Shown: in pieces, positions 30,190-38,386 of the stretch | How the letters are laid out: each line of letters starts with the position of its first letter | Numbering within the stretch: the stretch's first letter is position 1 | Origin: Erysipelotrichaceae bacterium | GTDB taxonomy: Bacteria > Bacillota_I > Bacilli_A > Erysipelotrichales > Erysipelotrichaceae | Reading direction: 5' to 3' | Length of the DNA: 40,612 nt | Assembly (NCBI GenBank): GCA_013334325.1 | Contig: JAAXXT010000021.1 | Coordinates: forward strand, 1-40,612 | Position numbers and translations under genes: made by a program | Notes under the pieces: model-generated | What the model was told of the DNA's origin: nothing | The model's database searches: none | Seen by the model: the letters and a program-made list of their open reading frames with translations, nothing else

Positions 30190-30840
30190 ATGACAAAACA
30201 CAAAAACAAATACATCCGCCTCTCCGTAGGCGAAGAAATAGGAAACGCGATTACCCATGGGGTAATGGCGTTTCTTCTTTTATGGCTTAATCCGTTTATT
30301 GCGATCGAAGCGTATAAAAAAGGAGGCTATCTCTTAGCTGTATCAGAATCCATCTTTATTATCAGTTTATTCTTGATGTTTATTGCGTCTTGTCTCTATC
30401 ATTCTATGGCCTATGACACCAAACATAAACGGGTCTTTCAGATCCTAGATCATATCTTCATTTATGTGGCCATTGCGGGATCTTATACACCAGTTGCCTT
30501 AAACATCATTGGGGGATGGTGGGGCATCTTGATCATGTTTATCCAATGGGGCATGGTTCTAGCGGGGATCTTGTATAAGTCGATCTCAAGAAGATCTATA
30601 CCTAAACTTTCTGTCACGATCTATTTGATTATGGGTTGGACTGCGATCTTGTTTATGCCTTTGATCATACAAAGAGCTTCGCCTTGGTTCATCTTCTTTA
30701 TTGGCTTAGGAGGCGTCTTATATAGTATTGGTTCTTGGTTCTATGCCCAAAAAGAAAGACCTTATTTTCACTTCGTTTGGCACATCTTTATCAACATTGC
30801 AGCGATTACCCATTTTATCGCCATTGTCTTCTTCATTTAG
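30190..30840 (+). CDS. trhA: Hemolysin III / PAQR family membrane protein
   Basis: 216 residues with seven membrane segments. Family residues are GEEIGNAITHG near the N-terminus, ASCLYHSM, QILDHIFIYVAIAGSYTP and the C-terminal FHFVWHIFINIAAITHF; the conserved His, Ser and Asp residues form the PAQR metal site. Bacterial members (TrhA) affect membrane-energy and lipid homeostasis; haemolysis is not established for most. It starts seven bases after the sodA stop. The in-frame ORF could begin earlier within sodA, but ATG 30190 fits the family start. Confidence 0.9.
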   Translation: MTKHKNKYIRLSVGEEIGNAITHGVMAFLLLWLNPFIAIEAYKKGGYLLAVSESIFIISLFLMFIASCLYHSMAYDTKHKRVFQILDHIFIYVAIAGSYTPVALNIIGGWWGILIMFIQWGMVLAGILYKSISRRSIPKLSVTIYLIMGWTAILFMPLIIQRASPWFIFFIGLGGVLYSIGSWFYAQKERPYFHFVWHIFINIAAITHFIAIVFFI

Positions 30841-30884
30841 TCGTGAATCGTGAATTTTTCTTCACAAAAAAACAAGAAGTTCAA

Positions 30885-30893
30885 TGATATAAT
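30885..30893 (+). promoter_or_regulatory. Extended -10 of the MFS gene
   Basis: TGATATAAT, about 25 bases before the ATG at 30919, with AAAGGG as Shine-Dalgarno in the leader. No clear -35. Confidence 0.6.
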
Positions 30894-30918
30894 GAGAATA
30901 ACTTTGAAAGGGTAGAAT

Positions 30919-32172
30919 ATGAAATTCACTAAAGCTGAGAAGAGTTGGATTTTATACGATGTTGCGAATTCCGCGTTTACACTGGTGACTTCCGCAACGC
31001 TTCCGATTTGGTTTGCTTATCTGTATGGATTAAATCCTATAGGGGAAATCCCAGCGACGACCTTCTTCGCCATCACGACTTCCTTGTCTGTGGCGATCAT
31101 TGCTTTCTTAAGTCCTTTGATGGGGGCCATTGCCGATCATAAAGGGATGAAACGCAAATTGTTCATTGGATCTATTGCGATCGGTATCTTGGGAGGCTTG
31201 GCTTTCTCAGGGATCACCAATTGGGTCTTATTCTTGGTCTTATTTGTTATCTCACGAACAGGCTATTCTTTAGCCAATGTCTTCTATGATTCGATGTTGG
31301 TCGATGTGACCACCGATGAAAAGATGGATAAATTATCGGCTTATGGATATGCCTTCGGTTATGTAGGTTCAACCATTCCGTTTATTTTAGGAATCGTCTT
31401 AGTTATGATGCCTGAAACCTTTGGAATAACGACTTCTACAGCCACCCAATTGTCCTTTGTCATTGCTTTGGTATGGTGGTTATTGTTTACGATTCCTTTG
31501 CTTAGAAATGTTAAACAAACCTATTATAGAGAAAAAGAAACACACATCATCTCAAAATCATTTAAACAGATCGCTATTACATTTGGGAAGATCAGAGCGA
31601 ATAGAAAAATGTTCTTGTATATCATTGCTTACTTCTTCTATATCGATGGGGTCTATACGATCATATCGATGGCTTCAATCTTTGGAGCTGAAGTAGGTCT
31701 AGAAACCAATGGCTTAATCATGGCCCTCTTGTTGACTCAATTCGTGGCTTTCCCCTTTGCGATCTTGGCTTCTATTTTAGCGAAGAAGTTTGGGGTCTTA
31801 ACGATGTTGAAAAGTTATGTTGCGATCTATGGCTTCGTTGCGGTCTTCGGTTTTACGATCACTGCTGCTGAACCATGGAAATTCTGGATGTTAGCGGTTA
31901 TCGTTGGTTTGGCTCAAGGCGGGGTTCAATCACTGTCTAGATCTTACTTCGGTAAACTGGTGCCTAAGGAAAACAGCAATGAATACTTTGGCTTCTTCGA
32001 TATCTTTGGGAAGTATGCGGATCTATTAGGCCCATTACTGATGGCTCTATCAGGATTCCTCTTCCATGAGACTCGTTATGCGATCTTGTTTATGGTTACC
32101 TTCTTCATCTTTGGCTTCTATCTCTTAAATAAGATCTCTAAGATGGAAAAAGAAGAAAAGCTCGCTAAGTAA
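30919..32172 (+). CDS. MFS transporter, UMF1 / Atg22-like family
   Basis: 417 residues with about twelve membrane segments. The N-terminus SWILYDVANSAFTLVTSATLP is the signature of the UMF1 family, which is related to the yeast vacuolar effluxer Atg22. SPLMGAIADHKGMKRK is the MFS loop between helices two and three, and QGGVQSLSRSYFGKLVPKE is typical of the C-terminal half. The substrate is unknown; amino-acid or drug efflux has been proposed for relatives. The gene has its own promoter and a strong terminator. Confidence 0.9.
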   Translation: MKFTKAEKSWILYDVANSAFTLVTSATLPIWFAYLYGLNPIGEIPATTFFAITTSLSVAIIAFLSPLMGAIADHKGMKRKLFIGSIAIGILGGLAFSGITNWVLFLVLFVISRTGYSLANVFYDSMLVDVTTDEKMDKLSAYGYAFGYVGSTIPFILGIVLVMMPETFGITTSTATQLSFVIALVWWLLFTIPLLRNVKQTYYREKETHIISKSFKQIAITFGKIRANRKMFLYIIAYFFYIDGVYTIISMASIFGAEVGLETNGLIMALLLTQFVAFPFAILASILAKKFGVLTMLKSYVAIYGFVAVFGFTITAAEPWKFWMLAVIVGLAQGGVQSLSRSYFGKLVPKENSNEYFGFFDIFGKYADLLGPLLMALSGFLFHETRYAILFMVTFFIFGFYLLNKISKMEKEEKLAK

Positions 32173-32198
32173 AGTTCTGAAAATAAAATGAAACAAAT

Positions 32199-32230
32199 GA
32201 AAACATCTTGCATAAGCGAGATGTTTTCTT
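32199..32230 (+). terminator. Terminator after the MFS gene
   Basis: AAAACATCTTGC and GCGAGATGTTTT (12 bp, one T-G pair) close an ATAA loop, followed by TTTTCTTT. The loop side also holds the -35 of the next promoter. Confidence 0.85.
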
Positions 32231-32236
32231 TATGAT
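32208..32236 (+). promoter_or_regulatory. Promoter of DUF5058 cassette, nested in terminator
   Basis: TTGCAT (32208-32213) and TATGAT (32231-32236) are spaced by exactly 17 bp. The -35 lies in the left arm and loop of the preceding terminator. The leader would be about 16 bases with AAAGG. Confidence 0.65.
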
Positions 32237-32258
32237 GATACAAAGGAAAGGTAACGAA

Positions 32259-32954
32259 ATGAACTTTTTACCGATGTATTTGATTGGGGCGATCCTAATT
32301 GGTTATGTTTTGATTCAATCTTTTGTTTTTTATAATAAAGCGTATAAACGAGGTCTTGAGATGGGGATGACCAAACATCAACTCAACGAAACGACTCGTA
32401 GTTCAGCGATCTTCTCGATCGTACCTTCTATTCCTATTTTAATAGGCTTGGTTGCGATGGTGCCTTTGTTTGGAGATGCGGCCATACCTTGGATTAGATT
32501 AAGCGTATTAGGTTCTGTCAGTTATGAAACTTATGCGGCTTTGGCGATTAAAAATGCGGCAGGGGTCGTAAGTTTACTCGAAAATATGAGTGTTTATTCT
32601 TCTGCTGTTTGGACGATGACCATTTCGATCATGAGTGGAATGATCATATTGATTTTCTTTTATCAAGGGTATACAAAGAAACTCGATGAGATACGTAAGA
32701 AAGATGCCCGCTGGTCAACCTTGTTGATCGCAGCCATGTTTATGGGTCTTGTAGGTACCATAGGTGCTCAACAAATCGTCTTAGGAGGCTATAACCTGAT
32801 TGCCTTGCTTATCAGTATGGGCATCATGGCGATCTTAGGAGGTCTATCGTTTAAGTTTAAATGGCTGGAAGAATTTGCCTTACCGGTTTCTATCTTAGGG
32901 ACCTTAACGGCACTTTACTTTATCATGCAGATCTTCGGAGAAAAAATCGTATGA
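32259..32954 (+). CDS. DUF5058-like membrane protein
   Basis: 231 residues with about six membrane segments (near 5-25, 50-72, 115-135, 150-165, 175-195 and 205-225). I recall similar proteins annotated as DUF5058, but cannot confirm by search. Polar stretches inside membrane regions (SVLGSVSYETYAALAIKNAAG) suggest a transport path. AAAGG lies before ATG 32259; longer starts would enter the promoter. Its stop overlaps the ATG of the next membrane protein (ATGA), and that one overlaps a peptidase gene. The three-gene coupling implies a single functional unit, perhaps peptide or acyl-amino-acid uptake. Confidence 0.6.
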   Translation: MNFLPMYLIGAILIGYVLIQSFVFYNKAYKRGLEMGMTKHQLNETTRSSAIFSIVPSIPILIGLVAMVPLFGDAAIPWIRLSVLGSVSYETYAALAIKNAAGVVSLLENMSVYSSAVWTMTISIMSGMIILIFFYQGYTKKLDEIRKKDARWSTLLIAAMFMGLVGTIGAQQIVLGGYNLIALLISMGIMAILGGLSFKFKWLEEFALPVSILGTLTALYFIMQIFGEKIV

Positions 32955-33610
32955 AGCAAGAACAATACATCACCAGTCTACATAAACTAGGTAAACGTTT
33001 CGTTATCATATCGGCTTTATTGATGCTGGCCGTACCTTTGACTTTTAGTATCGTGTATAACGCATGGCCTACCTTAGATCTGATGATAAAAGGTATGTTG
33101 TCGGTAGGGGCAATCTATATCCCGATCGCAATCATTGAGACCTACAATTATGCCCCTATGATGGGCATTGGGGCGACCTATCTATCTAACGTTACTGGAA
33201 ATATCGCGAATATGAAACTACCTGCTGCGTTGACAGCGATCAGATTGGCCAAAGTTGAATCAGGTTCTGATGAAGCCGAGATCATTGCGACCTTAGCAGT
33301 AGCCACTTCATCGATCGTTACCACAGTGATCATCATCGTAGGGATGTTGGTACTGCTTCCTTATATCAGTGTCATCGAAGGTTTCTTAGGGTCTTTGACA
33401 GACTACTTGGTCCCTGCGATCTTTGGGGCCTTAGGCGTTGTCTTTGTGGTCCGTAATTGGAAACTTACGATCGCACCTTTTGTGTTGATGATGCTCTTGT
33501 TTATGTTTGTGGTCAAGAGTCCTACAGTTCAACCTGCTTTGGTTCCTGTAGCCTCTGTCTTTTCAATCGTGGTTGCTCGTCAACTCTTTAAAAAAGGATG
33601 GGTTAAATAA
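32951..33610 (+). CDS. Membrane protein partner of the DUF5058-like protein
   Basis: 219 residues with about six membrane segments. The middle section (ATYLSNVTGNIANMKLPAAL, then a charged loop KVESGSDEAEIIATLAVATSS) is polar for a membrane protein and probably forms part of a substrate path. I do not recognise a family. ATG 32951 overlaps the upstream stop (ATGA) and the TAA overlaps the next ATG (TAATG), so it is translated with both neighbours. A reading that begins thirty codons earlier would run inside the upstream gene and is unlikely. Confidence 0.6.
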   Translation: MKQEQYITSLHKLGKRFVIISALLMLAVPLTFSIVYNAWPTLDLMIKGMLSVGAIYIPIAIIETYNYAPMMGIGATYLSNVTGNIANMKLPAALTAIRLAKVESGSDEAEIIATLAVATSSIVTTVIIIVGMLVLLPYISVIEGFLGSLTDYLVPAIFGALGVVFVVRNWKLTIAPFVLMMLLFMFVVKSPTVQPALVPVASVFSIVVARQLFKKGWVK

Positions 33611-34947
33611 TGAAACAAAGCAGTTCGCTTGAACATCTTCAAAAAGCCATTCAATGCGAAACCATCTCTTATCCTGATCGGTCTCGGATCGATTTCAAAG
33701 AATATGATAAGTTCATCGATTTCGTAAAGAAAGCTTATCCTTTGCTTCATAAGAAAGCGAAACTAGAATTCGTAGAGAAACATAGTCTTGTCTTTCATCT
33801 TAAAGGAAGCACTGATAAAGATCCTATCGCACTGATGGGTCACTATGATGTGGTACCTGTCAATCCGGCGGGCTGGAATGTGGGGCCTTTCTCAGGTGAG
33901 CTTATTGATGGCTACATTTATGGACGAGGCACTTTAGATATGAAAGGCCAAGTCATCGCTGTATTAGAAGCCGTAGAAGCTTGTCTAGAAGAAGGCCTTG
34001 TCTTTGAGAGAGATGTTTATCTCTTATTTGGACACAATGAAGAAACAGGTTCTGAGATGCCTGATTCTGGAGCACGATTGACTCGTGATCTCTTAAAATC
34101 AAGAGGCATACATTTTAAGTTGGTTCTTGATGAAGGAGGCGCTTTCATCAATGGGAAAGCGATGGGAGTCAACTCTACTGTAGCTTTGATTGGGGTAGGA
34201 GAAAAAGGCTATCTCGATGTGGAACTAACTGCAACCCAAAACGGAGGCCATGCGTCTATGCCTCCTGTCACCAGTGCCTTATACGATGTCTTCCAAGCCG
34301 CGATGAAGATGGAGTCGCATAAGTTTCAAGCCGATTTCAATCCCGCCACAAACGCAATGTTTGAAGCCTTGGTGCCCCATATGTCTCAACCTTTGAAGTT
34401 TCTATTCAAATATAAACAGTTGTTTAAACCGATCTTACTTTTGGCTTTGGTGAAGTCACCTGAAACTGCTTCTACCGTAAGAACCACCTCAGTCATGACC
34501 ATGGCTTCAGGCTCTAGTGCCCCTAATGTCTTAGCTCAAGTCGCAAAGGTCAACATCAACTGTCGTATCATACCTGGAGACAGTATCGAAAAAGTAAAGA
34601 GAAGGATCGAAACCAGAGTAGGTCCTAAGATCAAAGTTTCGATTGGACACGGTACTGAACCTACAGACATCTGTAGATCAGATACCCCACAATTTGAATT
34701 GGTCAAGAAAGCTTTGTCTTCTGTCTATCCAGAATTCTCAGTAGTAGCCCCTTATTTGATGGTGGCCGCAACGGATAGTCGCGTCTATCATGGGATGAGC
34801 GAAGCGGTCTATAGAGTAGGACCTTTTGGATCTATGAAAGATGATCGAGGCACCATCCACGCCGACAATGAACGCATCAGCGTTGATTCCTTTCTTAAAG
34901 GCATAGAATTCTTTAAGATCATCTTAAAAGAAGGCAGTAAAGCTTAA
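33610..34947 (+). CDS. M20 family metallopeptidase (carboxypeptidase / aminoacylase type)
   Basis: 445 residues. Zinc-site blocks of the M20 family are visible: MGHYDVVPV (His), GRGTLDMKG (bridging Asp), GHNEETGSE (catalytic Glu-Glu), LVLDEGGAF and the C-terminal IHADNERIS (His). The dimerisation lid lies near 200-330. Overall layout is closest to the CPS1/PM20D1 group, which cleaves dipeptides or N-acyl amino acids. There is no signal peptide, so it acts in the cytoplasm. Its start overlaps the stop of the upstream membrane protein, which suggests that it hydrolyses what the two membrane proteins bring in. A strong terminator follows. Confidence 0.9.
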   Translation: MKQSSSLEHLQKAIQCETISYPDRSRIDFKEYDKFIDFVKKAYPLLHKKAKLEFVEKHSLVFHLKGSTDKDPIALMGHYDVVPVNPAGWNVGPFSGELIDGYIYGRGTLDMKGQVIAVLEAVEACLEEGLVFERDVYLLFGHNEETGSEMPDSGARLTRDLLKSRGIHFKLVLDEGGAFINGKAMGVNSTVALIGVGEKGYLDVELTATQNGGHASMPPVTSALYDVFQAAMKMESHKFQADFNPATNAMFEALVPHMSQPLKFLFKYKQLFKPILLLALVKSPETASTVRTTSVMTMASGSSAPNVLAQVAKVNINCRIIPGDSIEKVKRRIETRVGPKIKVSIGHGTEPTDICRSDTPQFELVKKALSSVYPEFSVVAPYLMVAATDSRVYHGMSEAVYRVGPFGSMKDDRGTIHADNERISVDSFLKGIEFFKIILKEGSKA

Positions 34948-34949
34948 TC

Positions 34950-34976
34950 AAAACGGATCACTTGATCCGTTTTTTA
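34950..34976 (+). terminator. Terminator after M20 gene
   Basis: AAACGGATCA and TGATCCGTTT form an inverted repeat with a two-base centre (effectively a shorter stem with a four-base or larger loop), followed by a T-tract. Confidence 0.88.
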
Positions 34977-35036
34977 ATAAACACTATAAATCACACTCAT
35001 CGTGTGTAGTTTATGGATTTAAACTGTGCGAGAATA

Positions 35037-35054
35037 ATGATGAGGTCTCATCAT
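35037..35054 (+). promoter_or_regulatory. Perfect dyad covering the Shine-Dalgarno
   Basis: ATGATGAG-GT-CTCATCAT is a perfect 8-bp inverted repeat that spans the GAGG binding site and the first two bases of ATG 35053. As RNA it would hide the ribosome site; as DNA it may be an operator next to the likely -10 (AATAAT, 35033-35038). Confidence 0.55.
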
Positions 35055-35586
35055 GAATAAAAACAACTTTGCGTCTAGTCTCTTATTTGGATTATCTTTG
35101 GTGGTCTTTATCGTTGGTTTATTTTTAGGGGCTTTGTTTTATTTTGCCATACACATCGCCGTCATCATATGGATCTTGACCATCGTACTTTGGGCACTTT
35201 TATATGGGGTCGCAGAGCTATTGGGACTTGTTCAAAGCATCTCAGATGATCTTAAAAGCACTCAACAAAGACTTTCCGCCATTGAACATCCTCATCAAGA
35301 ATCAGAAAGTTTTGATGAAGAACCAAGTTCAACTTTAATCATTCATGGCTATACAGAATCCTATTTAGATAATCCTGATGTGACTGTATCGATCGATGGG
35401 GAAAACATAGGAGAAGTTAAACATAAAGGTACACTTCAGATCGAAATCAAAAAAGATTGTGATCTACAATTCAATATGATGATGAAGCAACGTGAGATCC
35501 ACGTGGTCAAAGGGAAAACCACTGATCTTCAACTGTCTATGGCGTATAAGACTTTAAGCGTAAAAGATATAACGGATCATCAATAA
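35053..35586 (+). CDS. Two-helix membrane protein with C-terminal beta domain, unknown
   Basis: 177 residues. Two adjacent hydrophobic helices (about 7-29 and 32-60) are followed by a helical linker with SDDLKSTQQRLSAIE, an acidic stretch and a C-terminal domain (about 95-170) of alternating beta strands (TLIIHGYTESYL, VTVSIDGENIGEVKHKGTLQ) that resembles PEGA-like or carbohydrate-binding-like small beta folds. With the two helices forming a hairpin, both termini should be on the same side. I recognise no family. A strong hairpin overlaps its ribosome-binding site and a bidirectional terminator follows. Confidence 0.65.
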   Translation: MNKNNFASSLLFGLSLVVFIVGLFLGALFYFAIHIAVIIWILTIVLWALLYGVAELLGLVQSISDDLKSTQQRLSAIEHPHQESESFDEEPSSTLIIHGYTESYLDNPDVTVSIDGENIGEVKHKGTLQIEIKKDCDLQFNMMMKQREIHVVKGKTTDLQLSMAYKTLSVKDITDHQ

Positions 35587-35601
35587 AATTGTATTCAAAT
35601 T

Positions 35602-35632
35602 AAAACTGCCATTGTTCGCTGGCAGTTTTTTT
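35602..35632. terminator. Bidirectional terminator between convergent genes
   Basis: AAAACTGCCA and TGGCAGTTTT form a 10-bp stem with an eight-base loop and A/T tracts on the two sides. Confidence 0.92.
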
Positions 35633-35648
35633 ATGTTCACTTACAAGT

Positions 35649-36242
35649 CTACTTAGAAAGGGGAGTTTGTTCGTGAGAAATCATCCGAGTATGACTGATG
35701 AGGTCATGGAAAGTTTGTTTTTGTCTCCCAAAGAGGAAGAATAATGTAGATGCAAAGACAACGATATAATAAACTGACTGGAAATAAGGGACCACATCTG
35801 CTTGAGTGATCATCTGTGTAATCGACATAATGTAGATATTGACACTAGTGATAACCCCTTGCAGGATCAAGACACCAATGAAGTCTCTTATAAACAAGAT
35901 TTCGAAAGTCAATGGTTTATTGTCAGTTCTAACAACTTTAATGTTGAGTAATTTTCTGCCTATGGTCATCCCTGGAGTAAATCTTGAATTTGATCTTAAA
36001 GGTATAACACAGAAATATAAAACATAAATTATCAAAGCACAAATTGTGACTGTCATAGCCCAGCCGAAAGGCAAGGTATCAATACGATTAAGGATGACGA
36101 GATCATTGCCCATGATGGATTGAGCAATGACAACTGGAATCAAGGCAAACATTGAACTGAAATACCAGTCAATAATAAAAGCCATAAATCGTCTTGTCAA
36201 AGATGCTGAACTAATTTGTATAATTGTTTTTGTTTTCTTCAT
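35649..36242 (-). CDS. RDD family membrane protein
   Basis: 197 residues with four membrane segments. The name-giving residues are visible: Arg in LTRRFMAFIIDW with its Asp, the mid-protein PGMTIGRKLLNIKVV and FIRDFIG, and FHDLIS near the C-terminus. RDD proteins are membrane proteins of uncertain role; some act in Na+ or osmolyte transport. It begins eleven bases after the LicR-type regulator stop, with AAAGGAA in that gap, so the two genes are likely co-transcribed. A link with sugar uptake is not established. Confidence 0.85.
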   Translation of the reverse strand: MKKTKTIIQISSASLTRRFMAFIIDWYFSSMFALIPVVIAQSIMGNDLVILNRIDTLPFGWAMTVTICALIIYVLYFCVIPLRSNSRFTPGMTIGRKLLNIKVVRTDNKPLTFEILFIRDFIGVLILQGVITSVNIYIMSITQMITQADVVPYFQSVYYIVVFASTLFFLFGRQKQTFHDLISHTRMISHEQTPLSK

Positions 36243-36253
36243 AGGTTCCTTTT

Positions 36254-38176
36254 CTATTTGGCATATGATGCAAATAGGGTGATGAATTCATCAAATGACT
36301 TAACTTCTAGAATGGCTTTAAGCTGTTTCTCCTCTGAGATAATTTCGGTGATGAAATCAAACAGGTCCTTAAAGAACAAGCGGTCTTCTTCATGAATCGC
36401 TAACATAAAGATAATATTAACTTTACTGTTATGCCAAAGAATGCCTTCAGGATGGATTGAAACTGCAATTGTCGATTTTTTAGCACACATCTCTAGCGGA
36501 TGAGGCATCGCAATGTTGATATAGGCACTAGAACTGATGGCTTCTCTTTCAAATAATTTTCGTTTGAAGTCTTGATCGACGACACCATACTGATGAAGTT
36601 TATTAGATAAGACTTCTATGGTGTCTTTTTCGTTTTTAAAAGATGGATTCACAAAGAAAAAGTCTTCTTTAAACAAGATCTCCAGTTTAGATTGCATCTT
36701 TTTGCGACTTCGAGCTTTGAGGGTCTCATCGATCTTATGGGAGATATTGGAAATATCTTTGTTAGAAAAATAGTTTGAAACGATAATGAATGGTTTATCA
36801 GGGAATAAATTTAAGGGGATCGTAGAGATCAAAAGGTCATAATCTATATTGTTTTCAATTTCATCTTGTGAGGCAATCATTCCAGAAACCAAGATAGAAT
36901 CACCGAAGATGCCTGTACACTTGTTGACGATATTGGGTTTACTGAAGAAATATTGTGGACACAGAAAGAGGACCTTAAGCTTTGTTTTCATGGCTTTCTT
37001 TTCTTCAATAAGAACACCGATATGTAAGGCAATATAAGCAATCTCGTCTTCTGATAAAACATATCCAGATTTTTGGGTAACGATGTTGGAGATGAAGACA
37101 GAGACATCATAGATAAAAGGATACGTATTCTTAATTTGGATCATCTGAGGATTTCTTAAAATGATCTTGTTTTCTAAGCGAATCAACATGTTTCTTATGT
37201 GTAGTGAGAAACGAATCGTAAAGTCATGACTCTTGAGCGAAAGATTAAAGACATCTTGAGTACGCTGTTGAATCTGAGAAACCAAATCGACTATGCTAGA
37301 GCCTACCACTTCACTAAGGTGATCAATCGTAAGCTGATCAACATAATCACTTAAGACACGGGTCATGATCAACAAAGCTAAATCATAGGTCTCGACTTGA
37401 GTAAACTTGATATTGAATTGGGTATAAATCTCAAGCAAGATATCATCAATAATGGATATGATATTAGAATCGATATCAATCTTGTTTTTAACTTCAATAC
37501 TTTCTTTCGTGTTTTCATTGGATAAGGATCGCTCCATAGTGATTGCTATGTGTAAGATAAGATTCAGTAAAGAAAAATCATCGAGAAAGTAATGTTTGTT
37601 TAGTAAAACATCAGATACGATCTTCTTAACGATCTTAAGATCAAAATGAGGTAAGTATTCTTGAATCAAATCCATTGAAATGAAGTTTTCTTTGGATTCT
37701 TCATAGATCAATCGACTGATCATTTTCTTTTTATTTTTCTCAAGGCCTTCGATGAAGGCAAAGTTATTTTTCGTTCTAAAAATCAAATCAAAATCAACAA
37801 GGTCCAATTTTATCTTAGAAAGTTCATTGTTTAATGTGACAGGTGAAATAAATAGTTCAGAGGCCAAGGTATCAAGATCGTAATTTTCCTCTTCGAGTAA
37901 GAGTTTCTTTAGGATAACCTTCTTACGCTCTTCTACTGTTTGAGGAATGAAGTCGTTTTTAAAGGATTTTAAGATCATTGATAATTTTATTTTGTCTATG
38001 ATCTGGTAACCAAGTCGTGACGACTCAATGAGATCTGGATAGTCTGCATTGATATTATTGGTGTAATTTTTTATGCTTCTTACTGAAAAACCAAGGGTTG
38101 AAGCACACTTAAAAGCGGTTGTCCAGCCTTCTTGACAGCCTAGGAAATCTAGTAGTGCATGTTCTTTATCCTTCAT
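36254..38176 (-). CDS. PTS-regulated transcriptional activator, LicR/BglG-type (HTH-PRD-EIIB-EIIA)
   Basis: 640 residues. N-terminal helix-turn-helix domains (about 1-150), PRD1 (about 175-280), PRD2 (about 290-395), an EIIB-like domain (about 400-490; VLFLCPQYFF) and an EIIA-like domain (about 500-640; INIAMPHP with the phosphorylatable His) follow in order. Such activators are controlled by PTS phosphorylation of PRD histidines. PRD2 retains both His (SLHIRN, IALHIG), PRD1 seems to keep only one (LILHIA). ATG 38176 is chosen since AAAGG precedes it, while the ATG at 38200 overlaps a TATAAT. It faces the PTS operon and is its likely activator. Confidence 0.9.
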   Translation of the reverse strand: MKDKEHALLDFLGCQEGWTTAFKCASTLGFSVRSIKNYTNNINADYPDLIESSRLGYQIIDKIKLSMILKSFKNDFIPQTVEERKKVILKKLLLEEENYDLDTLASELFISPVTLNNELSKIKLDLVDFDLIFRTKNNFAFIEGLEKNKKKMISRLIYEESKENFISMDLIQEYLPHFDLKIVKKIVSDVLLNKHYFLDDFSLLNLILHIAITMERSLSNENTKESIEVKNKIDIDSNIISIIDDILLEIYTQFNIKFTQVETYDLALLIMTRVLSDYVDQLTIDHLSEVVGSSIVDLVSQIQQRTQDVFNLSLKSHDFTIRFSLHIRNMLIRLENKIILRNPQMIQIKNTYPFIYDVSVFISNIVTQKSGYVLSEDEIAYIALHIGVLIEEKKAMKTKLKVLFLCPQYFFSKPNIVNKCTGIFGDSILVSGMIASQDEIENNIDYDLLISTIPLNLFPDKPFIIVSNYFSNKDISNISHKIDETLKARSRKKMQSKLEILFKEDFFFVNPSFKNEKDTIEVLSNKLHQYGVVDQDFKRKLFEREAISSSAYINIAMPHPLEMCAKKSTIAVSIHPEGILWHNSKVNIIFMLAIHEEDRLFFKDLFDFITEIISEEKQLKAILEVKSFDEFITLFASYAK

Positions 38177-38198
38177 ATCGCCTTTGCTTTCTACACTC

Positions 38199-38365
38199 AT
38201 TATACTAAGAGTATTGTAGTTTCTGCTTCTAGATAATAAAATACTCGTCTTTGCCTACTCAAGGTGCAAAAACTAAACTATAATTTATTCACATTAATAA
38301 AGATAATGAAAGTGTAGTTTAATGCGACACTCAACAGTCCTATTAAACAGCATTTCTTGCAAGAA
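38199..38365. promoter_or_regulatory. Regulatory region between licR-type gene and PTS operon
   Basis: The minus strand has TATAAT at 38204-38199. On the plus strand TATAAT at 38279-38284 is a -10 for the PTS operon with no good -35, as expected of an activator-dependent promoter. ATACT-AAG-AGTAT lies at 38202-38214; GAGTATT (38209-38215) and AATACTC (38240-38246) form a 7-bp inverted repeat. TTCTTGCAAGAA (38354-38365) is a perfect 12-bp palindrome just before the EIIA gene. No clear cre site was seen. Confidence 0.5.
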
Positions 38366-38386
38366 TCAGAAAGAGAAGGTTGAAGA

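Noticed and set aside
30841-30870. Hairpin GTGAA/TTCAC after trhA as a terminator
   Set aside because: The stem is short and is followed by A residues on the plus strand, so it would not terminate the trhA transcript.
36849-37037. Open frame on the plus strand inside the LicR-type gene
   Set aside because: Antisense to a well-supported regulator, without Shine-Dalgarno or recognisable protein features. The same holds for other antisense frames in the window.
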